A DNA stretch of 6,223 nt, from the NCBI GenBank assembly GCA_029250425.1, contig JAQXFF010000258.1:1-6223 (forward strand), written 5' to 3'. This DNA is from Candidatus Thalassarchaeaceae archaeon. GTDB lineage: Archaea; Thermoplasmatota; Poseidoniia; Poseidoniales; Thalassarchaeaceae. A program made the position numbers and the translations under genes. Below the pieces are notes generated by a model. It made no database searches. It was not told the DNA's origin and was given only the letters and a program-made list of their open reading frames with translations. Positions 1 through 5,921 of this stretch are shown one piece after another. How positions within the stretch are numbered: position 1 is the stretch's first letter; every line of letters begins with the position of its first letter.

Positions 1-234
1 GCTAGTATTGTTACACTACCACACACAACCTCATTGATTCCGCATGAAGATATTCTCATTGCGGACCTGCCTAAAGATCGAGACATTGTATTCTATTGCA
101 GAACGGGCGGGCGCTCGGCAATGGCCGCCTATGCACTTTCCCAAACAGGATATGATTCTGCTAAACTGTTCAATCTCGCAGGTGGTGTTCACGCTTGGCA
201 TTCGGAGTTTGATTCAACGGTTCCGAAGTACTGA
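1..234 (+). CDS. Rhodanese domain, C-terminal part of a protein cut by the window start; likely MoeZ/MOCS3-like sulfurtransferase
   Basis: The frame is open from base 1 to TGA at 232-234, so the gene starts outside the window; a TTG at 34 is in frame but would split the domain and is probably not the start. The 77 visible codons hold the second half of a rhodanese domain. The active-site loop CRTGGRSA has its catalytic Cys at bases 97-99, and NLAGGVHAW forms the conserved C-terminal element. Rhodaneses carry sulfur as a Cys persulfide. The ending AWHSEFDSTVPKY resembles the ends of MoeZ/MOCS3-type proteins (W, D, S, P, Y pattern), in which a ThiF/MoeB adenylyltransferase is followed by a rhodanese domain that donates sulfur to a ThiS/MoaD-like carrier. 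The rhodanese call is secure; the fusion partner is inference, and a stand-alone rhodanese is possible. Confidence 0.85.
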   Translation, partial: ASIVTLPHTTSLIPHEDILIADLPKDRDIVFYCRTGGRSAMAAYALSQTGYDSAKLFNLAGGVHAWHSEFDSTVPKY

Positions 235-239
235 TACTT

Positions 240-255
240 GCCCTTCTGAGAGGGC
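240..255 (+). repeat. Inverted repeat (possible hairpin) just after the rhodanese stop codon
   Basis: GCCCT at 240-244 pairs exactly with AGGGC at 251-255, and a T-G wobble (245/250) would close a four-base loop. It starts five bases after the stop codon. No T-rich tract follows, so it is not a canonical intrinsic terminator. It could stabilise a 3' end or be chance. Confidence 0.4.
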
Positions 256-275
256 CATGTTCAAAGGTCGTCGGT

Positions 276-292
276 AACGGCCGTAGGCCGTT
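276..292 (+). repeat. Perfect 7-bp GC-rich inverted repeat ending three bases before the response-regulator start
   Basis: AACGGCC (276-282) and GGCCGTT (286-292) are exact reverse complements around a GTA centre. In RNA this is a short stable stem filling the place where a ribosome binding site for the ATG at 296 would lie, and no Shine-Dalgarno motif is seen there. The same symmetric DNA could instead be a dimeric protein's operator. No T-run follows, so it does not look like a terminator. The symmetry is certain; a function is inference. Confidence 0.5.
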
Positions 293-295
293 CAA

Positions 296-1297
296 ATGGC
301 ATCCATTATCGTCGCAGATGAGCAGGAGGGTCGACGCAACCTCCTAGCGGGGACCCTAGAGCGTGAGGAATACTCTGTTACAAGGGCCGGAACTTTGCGA
401 CAATGCGAAGGTACTGCACTGGCAACCATGCCAGATGTTGTACTCATCGATGCAGAATGGAAAACAGGAGATGCAATCGATGCTGCAAGTCGTCTTTCAA
501 CTGATCCAGAATTCGCACTCAAATGTAGAGTCGTCATCCTTTCTTCCAATGTTAGCGAGGAATACTTGGTTTCTGCGGCCAAGGCAGGTGTCTCGGAAGT
601 CTTGGCAAAACCCGTTGACATGAGTAAATTGTTGATTCAGTTGGATAAACATGCAAAGAAACTCTTCGTTGAGCCCCCTGCAAAGATACGAACAGGCAGT
701 GGGTCAGGATTCTTTGAGGTCAGTGTGAGTCCGGGTGATCCATCTTGGTCCCTGCCGATATTGCAAGAATTACTTGGAGAAGGAGCGATTGATACAGCCT
801 TTGTTAGCGACTTAGTATCACGAATGGACGAGGATATTGAGATTGGTCACGATGTATTGGAACGCCTTCTTAGATTGGCATTTGATGAATTAATTCTCGG
901 AGCTGAGGTCGGAGTTGAAATTGATGATAATCTGCCTGAAGAAGAACGGGAAGCCGCCATTGCGACTGCAAAAGCTGAACGACGTTCACGTTTGATCGAT
1001 GCAATGGAATCCCAAGCGGAAGTTATCGAAAGTGAACTAGATGAGCAACTAGAGCGCTTGATGGACCCTCCCGACGAAGTTGCGATATTGACTAAATTTA
1101 CAGGCATGGTCCCTGTAGACCCGAATTCTTTGCGAATGACCAGGCTATCTCTAGAAATCATTCGAGATTTGTTCTGGGACATGGGCATCCCCGTCCGTGA
1201 ACATTTGGGCATGTATTCAACTCAATTGGAAGATGCCCAACAAATGATTGTAGATTGCCTAGATGCACTTCCTGATGCTCCGGATGAAGAGGAATGA
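296..1297 (+). CDS. Response regulator: N-terminal receiver domain with an unrecognised acidic helical C-terminal half
   Basis: The protein has 333 residues. Residues 1-120 form a CheY-like receiver domain with all key positions: acidic pair D8/E9, phospho-acceptor D52 in VVLIDAEW, S83 at the switch Thr/Ser position, and K105 in AKPVD. It should be phosphorylated by a sensor kinase, none of which is in the window. Residues 121-150 look like a linker. Residues 150-333 match no output domain I know (no HTH, GGDEF, EAL, HD-GYP or kinase signature). They are rich in Glu and Asp, with a charged helix at about 213-256 that could be a coiled coil, and end in DEEE. The start is fixed by an in-frame TAG at 284-286 and because later starts would remove the first receiver strand. 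There is no clear Shine-Dalgarno site; a hairpin sits there instead. The stop abuts the next gene, so co-transcription is likely. Confidence 0.88.
   Translation: MASIIVADEQEGRRNLLAGTLEREEYSVTRAGTLRQCEGTALATMPDVVLIDAEWKTGDAIDAASRLSTDPEFALKCRVVILSSNVSEEYLVSAAKAGVSEVLAKPVDMSKLLIQLDKHAKKLFVEPPAKIRTGSGSGFFEVSVSPGDPSWSLPILQELLGEGAIDTAFVSDLVSRMDEDIEIGHDVLERLLRLAFDELILGAEVGVEIDDNLPEEEREAAIATAKAERRSRLIDAMESQAEVIESELDEQLERLMDPPDEVAILTKFTGMVPVDPNSLRMTRLSLEIIRDLFWDMGIPVREHLGMYSTQLEDAQQMIVDCLDALPDAPDEEE
1289..1293 (+). promoter_or_regulatory. Ribosome binding site that selects the ATG at 1300
   Basis: GAGGA lies inside the last codons of the response regulator. It leaves seven bases between GAGG and ATG 1300, but only one before the overlapping ATG at 1294. 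This favours 1300 as the start of the membrane protein. Confidence 0.55.
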
Positions 1298-1299
1298 AT

Positions 1300-2082
1300 A
1301 TGTCTGGAATTTCGTCCTCTGCACGAGATTTAGGGTTTACAGAAAGACGAGGACATGTCAAACATTTGCGCCAAAGTCAACTCGGCACACACCGATGGAG
1401 AGTTGGTCTGGGGTTGGCATTCATTGCCATTTGCCTCGTACTCGGTTTTTTCCTTTTGAAGAACCATAATCGCGTCATTGGCATGATTGAGACCGCAGGT
1501 TCATTAGGTATAATCGGCTTTATAGTGGCCCTATCTATAGCAGTTATATTACTTGTCCCCACCCCCATAATCAAAATATTTGCAGGTGTTATTTTCCCAC
1601 TACACCTAGCCGTAATTGTCAATTTTGTTGGCACAATGATTGGTAGCCTTTGTGCCTTTATTATTGGTCGTTGGTTGTTTAGGGATGGACTGGTAGAAGC
1701 GATCGCCAACAACTCAAAGTTACAACAAATTGATGCAGCGATTGGCGAAAAAAGTTTGCGGATTTCGATATTGGTCCGTTTATCACCCATCATACCTGAT
1801 GAATGGTTGAACTATATTCTTGCAGCCGGGCCCGTCAATCTCAAAACGTTCACCATCTCAAATTGCGCAAGTATCGTTTACTGCTTGGTCTATTCATACT
1901 ATGGTTGGGCATTCGGTCAACTAGCTCTCAAAGAAGGTGGTTTGGCAACCCTGTCCGAATCATCGGGAGCTGTTGCGATGTTGATATGTGGCTTGATTGC
2001 CACACTTGTTGCCACGGTAATCGTGACTAAAGTAACAATGCGTGCGCTCGGAAATGCAGTAGATGAGGGAGGGGTGGCTTAG
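1300..2082 (+). CDS. VTT/TVP38 (TMEM64, DedA-like) family integral membrane protein
   Basis: The product is 260 residues from ATG 1300, or 262 from ATG 1294, which overlaps the previous stop as ATGA; Shine-Dalgarno spacing favours 1300. A basic cytoplasmic N-terminus (residues 1-34) precedes a membrane segment at about 35-53. Further hydrophobic segments lie near 69-86, 90-123, 185-205 and 223-243. The VTT core is recognisable: PTPIIKIFAGVIF (87-99), a Gly-rich helix ending in FIIGRWLF (120-127), and VRLSPIIPDEWLNYILAAG (159-177), matching the family's RLSP-x-x-P-x-x-x-x-NY signature. Relatives act in envelope homeostasis, and DedA/VTT members have been tied to lipid scrambling or flipping and membrane-potential maintenance; the substrate here is unknown. 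Acidic DE at 167-168 sits where many TVP38 proteins have neutral residues. Tight linkage suggests co-expression with the response regulator. Confidence 0.85.
   Translation: MSGISSSARDLGFTERRGHVKHLRQSQLGTHRWRVGLGLAFIAICLVLGFFLLKNHNRVIGMIETAGSLGIIGFIVALSIAVILLVPTPIIKIFAGVIFPLHLAVIVNFVGTMIGSLCAFIIGRWLFRDGLVEAIANNSKLQQIDAAIGEKSLRISILVRLSPIIPDEWLNYILAAGPVNLKTFTISNCASIVYCLVYSYYGWAFGQLALKEGGLATLSESSGAVAMLICGLIATLVATVIVTKVTMRALGNAVDEGGVA
2069..2073 (+). promoter_or_regulatory. GGAGG Shine-Dalgarno-like motif before the small ORF at 2083
   Basis: A GGGAGGGG run near the end of the membrane-protein gene contains GAGGG/GGAGG-type matches about nine bases before ATG 2083. It may only reflect the Glu-Gly-Gly codons of the upstream protein, so its role is uncertain. 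Confidence 0.35.
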
Positions 2083-2154
2083 ATGGGCGAAGGACGACAC
2101 CCGTATCCTTTGTATGCCCTACCCCGGTCGAAGGCTTCGGAGGACATCCGATGA
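2083..2154 (+). CDS. Possible 23-codon small ORF translationally coupled to the E1 gene
   Basis: ATG 2083 follows the membrane-protein stop (TAG 2080-2082) without a gap and opens 23 codons ending at TGA 2152-2154. That stop overlaps the E1 start at 2151 as ATGA, the usual geometry of translational coupling. A purine-rich GGGAGGGG run lies at suitable distance upstream. The peptide begins MGEGRHPYPLYALP and ends SKASEDIR; it is Pro-, Tyr- and Arg-rich, with no membrane segment or known motif. It could be a leader peptide, a short real gene, or a chance open frame in a 68-base gap. There is no run of one amino acid as in classical attenuation leaders. Confidence is low because so short a frame is easily fortuitous. 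Confidence 0.25.
   Translation: MGEGRHPYPLYALPRSKASEDIR
2139..2143 (+). promoter_or_regulatory. Shine-Dalgarno site of the E1 gene
   Basis: GGAGG with a seven-base spacer before ATG 2151 is a strong match. The flanking CGGA (2138-2141) and TCCG (2147-2150) are complementary, so a weak 4-bp stem could partly mask the site. Confidence 0.65.
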
Positions 2155-4733
2155 CTCAATCCGAACTACCCAATATATGGGGCGTAGATTGGAAACCTAG
2201 GAGCCATTTAGATTTCTCATCAAATGTCGAAATTGCTGACTTAAGGGATGAATTGATTCGTTTTATAGCAGAACGTCACGATGGGCATCTTCGCCTGATT
2301 GGGTGGATATTTGATGAAGTCAGTCAGGATTATCCTGAGACTTCACTCGATGGTCCCAGTTTCCATTTATTCTGCGAAGCCTTTGTTCAGAAACTTACTG
2401 AGAACCTTGCGAAGCGTGCTGAAGAAGCCGGGATCATGACCACCGAAGTCATCCCTCGCCGTGGAGGAATGTTGCATTTATCTCGCCGAACCAAACGCTT
2501 CATTCTAGACGTTCGCTTGTGTTTACGAAGGTGTGCTCATGCTGCGACTGTGACAGTGGATCAGCGTTTTCAGTGGCAGCGCTGGATGACGCGGACAAGG
2601 GCACTAGATGAACACCTCAAGGACATCTTTTCGACAGGAGTTGAAACTCCAGATGGTAGCCGTTTTGGAGGCAAAGGATTTCGATCTACTTGGCAAGAAG
2701 GGATTGTTGCTTGTGCAACTGCTCTGAATTTGGCCAAAGACTTGCCCTCAGGTTCCCAGCATACCGGGGACATTGTTGCACCTATGATTCGAGATATCGG
2801 ATTGGCCATGGCAATGGGTCAAACACCAACTGATTTATTTGCCGCTCAAATTGGTAAAAAAGACTCTTACATGAACGGTGGAATCGATGGGGCCGGAGGA
2901 CGTGATCTCCACATTGGTGACTTTTCCTTGGGCGTATTACCCCCAACTGCACCATTGCCAATTGCCAGTGCAACAACCACCGGTATTGCACTCGCCAGCC
3001 AAAGGTTGGGAATGAATCGATTCCAATTGGCACCGGTTGGAGAAGGGTGTTCATCTTCTGGTGAATTTTGGGAAGCAATGAATTTTGCAGGAGCAAGAGG
3101 GTTGCCAATTGCATTCATGATTCAGAATAACCAAATTGCTCTTGACACGTTTGGAGTCGGTCAATCAGCAGCTGAAACTTGGGGCGACAAAGGTGTGGCC
3201 ATGGGCATACCCGCATGGACCATTGATGGCTCTAATCCCGTAAATTTCCATTCCAGTATTGCCGTGGCTCGAGAATTCGCCCTCGAAGGTGGTGGGCCAG
3301 TATTGATTCATGTAGAAACCATGCGTGGTTGTGGACACGCCCACCATCACGATGACCTATATCTGGGCGCACCCAGTGGAAATCCACCAGGTTATGCTGA
3401 CAAAGATTTACTTGCATATTGGCTGGCAAAGGATCCAGTTCCAAACCATCGGAAATTGCTACGCTCAATGGGAATTGAAGAAGCGACAATGGTCCAAATG
3501 GAAGAGGAAGAAAAAGCCTATGTTGATGCTGGAAGGGTTGAGATGGAGGCCATGCAATGGCCCGAAGGCGACAGTGTTCGCCACGGAATAACAACTCTTC
3601 ATGATGCGGATTCACATCGAATGCAACTCGAACGTTTATCCAGTCCCGCCAAAGAAATGGATGCTCCGATTGAAGTGGGGGAACTGACGTTACAATTTTC
3701 AGATGAAGCCAATGCATGGTCATATTCTCGAGCCATCCAAAATGCAATGGTAGCAATTGCTGAGAGATATGGAGCATCTACCGTGTTCATGGGTGAAGAC
3801 ATGGAAATTGCAGGTGCTTTCGGAATGAATATCCCTCTCAAAAACCAAGGCCATTCTGATTTGTTATTGGATATGCCTTTGTCTGAAGCACTGATTATTC
3901 ACGCTGCAACAGGGGCTGCCCTTGGAGGAATGCGACCCGTAGCAGAAATTCAGTTTGGAGGGTTTGCTGCCCTTGCAATGAATGCGCTAATCAACAACGC
4001 TGCCCAAATACGATGGAGGTGGGGTGCAGATGTACCAATGGTGGTTCGCATCCCCCTGGGTGCAAAAACCCGAAGTGGACCATTTCACGCCAACATGATT
4101 GAATCTTGGTTCATGAATGACCCGGGGCTTGTGATTGTGTTTCCATCCAATCCACAGGACGCTTACGACCTGTTGGTCGAATCAGCAGCCCTGCCAGATC
4201 CTGTCGTATTCCTTGAGCATCTAGGAATGTATGGATTACGTGGTGGCATGACGGGTTGGGGCGACCGAATACACATGCAAGTCGATACTGGAAGCGTGAC
4301 GGAAGCCATCAAGTCAGGGAATACTTACAAACTTGGGAAGGCCAACATTGTCCGAGGTGGGAGTGATGCCACAATCGTCACTTGGGGAGCCATGGTCCAT
4401 GTTGCCTTGAAAGCCGCAGAAACACTTGCAACCGAAGGCAAAGAAGTGGAAGTGATTGATCTACGAACCCTTTCACCATTCGATTCCGAGACTTGTGTCA
4501 ACAGTGTTGCGAGAACTGGGAGGTTGCTCGTACTACAGGAAGCACAGTACACGGGCGGGCTGGGCCATACTGTCAGTAGCCGCATTCAAGAGCAATGCTT
4601 CTGGAGCCTAGAAGCACCTGCTGTGGTTGTTGGAGCACTCGACACGCCGGTTCCATTTGCCCCCACACTTGAGGATTATACCATTCCAACTGCCGAATTG
4701 GTTGTAGAACATCTGCGAAATTTGTGTGAGTAA
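2151..4733 (+). CDS. Fused alpha-beta E1 component of a 2-oxoacid dehydrogenase complex (thiamine-diphosphate dependent)
   Basis: This 860-residue protein joins two E1 subunits usually made separately (about 330-400 residues each). Residues 1-140 are an unassigned N-terminal extension. The alpha half starts near W145-MTRTRALDE and includes IRDIG (213-217), the diphosphate/Mg-binding motif GEG (297-299) to NN (326-327), and RGCGHAHHHDD (392-402), matching the E1-alpha active loop. An acidic linker runs to about 522. The beta half includes GED (548-550), DMPLSEA with E579, the conserved His 646 in SGPFHANMIE, and a transketolase-C-like domain from about 741 with LQEAQYTGGLGH. E1 decarboxylates a 2-oxoacid and transfers the acyl group to lipoyl-E2. 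Layout suits pyruvate, branched-chain or acetoin E1, not the homodimeric AceE type. No E2 or E3 is in view. Odd points: Glu replaces the usual Asp of GDG, and Ile the usual Tyr before R214. The downstream acyl-CoA dehydrogenase hints at branched-chain oxoacids (inference). Confidence 0.93.
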   Translation: MTQSELPNIWGVDWKPRSHLDFSSNVEIADLRDELIRFIAERHDGHLRLIGWIFDEVSQDYPETSLDGPSFHLFCEAFVQKLTENLAKRAEEAGIMTTEVIPRRGGMLHLSRRTKRFILDVRLCLRRCAHAATVTVDQRFQWQRWMTRTRALDEHLKDIFSTGVETPDGSRFGGKGFRSTWQEGIVACATALNLAKDLPSGSQHTGDIVAPMIRDIGLAMAMGQTPTDLFAAQIGKKDSYMNGGIDGAGGRDLHIGDFSLGVLPPTAPLPIASATTTGIALASQRLGMNRFQLAPVGEGCSSSGEFWEAMNFAGARGLPIAFMIQNNQIALDTFGVGQSAAETWGDKGVAMGIPAWTIDGSNPVNFHSSIAVAREFALEGGGPVLIHVETMRGCGHAHHHDDLYLGAPSGNPPGYADKDLLAYWLAKDPVPNHRKLLRSMGIEEATMVQMEEEEKAYVDAGRVEMEAMQWPEGDSVRHGITTLHDADSHRMQLERLSSPAKEMDAPIEVGELTLQFSDEANAWSYSRAIQNAMVAIAERYGASTVFMGEDMEIAGAFGMNIPLKNQGHSDLLLDMPLSEALIIHAATGAALGGMRPVAEIQFGGFAALAMNALINNAAQIRWRWGADVPMVVRIPLGAKTRSGPFHANMIESWFMNDPGLVIVFPSNPQDAYDLLVESAALPDPVVFLEHLGMYGLRGGMTGWGDRIHMQVDTGSVTEAIKSGNTYKLGKANIVRGGSDATIVTWGAMVHVALKAAETLATEGKEVEVIDLRTLSPFDSETCVNSVARTGRLLVLQEAQYTGGLGHTVSSRIQEQCFWSLEAPAVVVGALDTPVPFAPTLEDYTIPTAELVVEHLRNLCE

Positions 4734-4763
4734 TGCTAAGAGAGATAAACAGGTGGAAGATAC

Positions 4764-5912
4764 ATGGTCGACTTCACATTGTCAGAAGAGCAACAGATGT
4801 TGCAAGAGCTTGCACATGAATTTGCAACTGAAAATGTCCGACCTATGGCCGAACATTGGGATGAGAATAGTGAGTTCCCAATGGAGGCGATCCAAGTCGC
4901 TCATGAACTTGGACTGATGAATCTCCACATCCCCGAAGAATATGGCGGAATGGGGATGGGTACTATGGATGAAGTCGTTGTACAAGAAGAGTTTGCATGG
5001 GGCGACCCGGGCTTCGCTACTGCGGCCTATAGCAACGGGCTTACAGCTGCACCCATCATCACAGGTGGCACTGAAGAACAGAAGGCGAAGTATCTCGGTA
5101 GGCTGACTGAAGCACCCCGGATTGCAGCCTATGCTGTGACTGAGCCAGGTGCTGGAAGTGATGTTGCAAGCATCCAAACCACTGCGGTCAAGGATGGAGA
5201 TGATTACAGTCTCAATGGTTCTAAGATGTGGATTACAGGTGCAGGAAAGGCGGACTGGTTCTTTGTTCTGGCATATACGGACAAATCTGCAGGTTACAAA
5301 GGAATGAGTTCATTTATTGTTGAAGCAGATTGGGGAGGTGTCACTCTCGGAAAGAAAGAGACAAACATGGGCCAGCGTGCCAGCGATACTCGCTCAATCA
5401 ACTTCGAAGATGTTCGTGTGCCTGCGGCCAATTTGGTAGGCGGTGTCGAAGGGAAAGGTTGGTTCAATGCGATGGCTGCATTTGATCTCAGTCGTCCAAA
5501 CATTGCAGCTCATGCAACTGGAATCAGTCGAGCCGCATTCGAGCACGCCCTGCAGTATTCAGATGAGCGGGAAACATTCGGAAAGAAATTGCATCAACAT
5601 CAGGCCATCCAATTCATGCTCGCAGACATGAAAACAAAGATTGAGGCCAGCCGGGCACTCACTTGGAAGACCGCATGGGAATCAGACAATGGTATTCGCA
5701 ATACTGAAAGTGCCGCGCATGCCAAACGCTTTGCTGCAGACACAGCAATGGAAGTCACCACAGATGCCGTACAAATATTCGGTGGCTATGGATACTCAGA
5801 AGAATATCCTGTGGCCCGTTTGATGAGAGCGGCCAAGGTCATGCAAATTTACGAGGGGTCATCGCAAGTTCAGCGAATGATCATCGGGCGTGAAATCGTG
5901 CGTAATCTCTGA
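4764..5912 (+). CDS. Acyl-CoA dehydrogenase (FAD-dependent)
   Basis: The complete 382-residue protein has the family's normal length. It oxidises an acyl-CoA to the trans-2-enoyl-CoA, giving electrons to electron-transfer flavoprotein. The N-terminal helical domain begins MVDFTLSEEQQMLQE; the middle beta domain carries VTEPGAGSD (125-133) and KMWITGAGKADWF from about 154, with W156 and T158 at the flavin. The C-terminal helical domain carries DERETFGKKLHQHQAIQF, QIFGGYGYSEEYPV and IYEGSSQVQR. E364 in YEGS is at the catalytic-base position of short/medium-chain, isobutyryl- and 2-methylbutyryl-type enzymes. Isovaleryl- and long-chain enzymes place the base elsewhere, so those names fit less well. 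Exact substrate is not readable. AGGTGG at 4751-4756, seven bases before ATG 4764, supports the start. It lies 30 bases after the E1 gene, probably in one operon. Confidence 0.95.
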   Translation: MVDFTLSEEQQMLQELAHEFATENVRPMAEHWDENSEFPMEAIQVAHELGLMNLHIPEEYGGMGMGTMDEVVVQEEFAWGDPGFATAAYSNGLTAAPIITGGTEEQKAKYLGRLTEAPRIAAYAVTEPGAGSDVASIQTTAVKDGDDYSLNGSKMWITGAGKADWFFVLAYTDKSAGYKGMSSFIVEADWGGVTLGKKETNMGQRASDTRSINFEDVRVPAANLVGGVEGKGWFNAMAAFDLSRPNIAAHATGISRAAFEHALQYSDERETFGKKLHQHQAIQFMLADMKTKIEASRALTWKTAWESDNGIRNTESAAHAKRFAADTAMEVTTDAVQIFGGYGYSEEYPVARLMRAAKVMQIYEGSSQVQRMIIGREIVRNL

Positions 5913-5917
5913 GGTGG
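5911..5917 (+). promoter_or_regulatory. Ribosome binding site overlapping the acyl-CoA dehydrogenase stop codon
   Basis: GAGGTGG shares two bases with the TGA at 5910-5912 and stands about five bases before GTG 5922. It supports the GTG start of the next gene; the ATG at 5927 is in another frame. Confidence 0.6.
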
Positions 5918-5921
5918 AATT

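Noticed and set aside
240..292. Intrinsic transcription terminator between the rhodanese and response-regulator genes
   Set aside because: Neither hairpin is followed by a T-rich tract, so the evidence supports only inverted repeats.
259..296. Direct repeat GTTCAAA at 259-265 and 290-296, 31 bases apart (about three helical turns)
   Set aside because: Seven-base matches in a short AT/GC-mixed gap are easily chance, the flanks do not extend convincingly, and the second copy runs into the start codon.
1377..1793. Open frame on the - strand (138 codons) opposite the VTT gene
   Set aside because: There is no recognisable motif or ribosome site, and the + strand carries the full VTT signature over the same bases.
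3336..3356. HAHHHDD cluster in E1 as a possible separate metal-binding site
   Set aside because: It falls exactly at the E1-alpha active-site loop, which normally has His residues followed by Asp-Asp, so the known family explains it.
3232..3777. Long open frame on the - strand (181 codons) inside the E1 gene
   Set aside because: Its translation is rich in His, Leu and Pro with no domain, and it lies antisense to a clearly conserved coding region; it is a shadow of the E1 frame.
4726..4917. Overlapping + strand frame across the E1/acyl-CoA dehydrogenase junction
   Set aside because: It covers the conserved N-terminus of the dehydrogenase in another frame and its product resembles no family.
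4764..5912. Naming the dehydrogenase isovaleryl-CoA dehydrogenase because of the adjacent E1
   Set aside because: The YEGS motif puts the catalytic Glu at the short/medium-chain position, unlike isovaleryl-CoA dehydrogenases; context alone cannot set the substrate.
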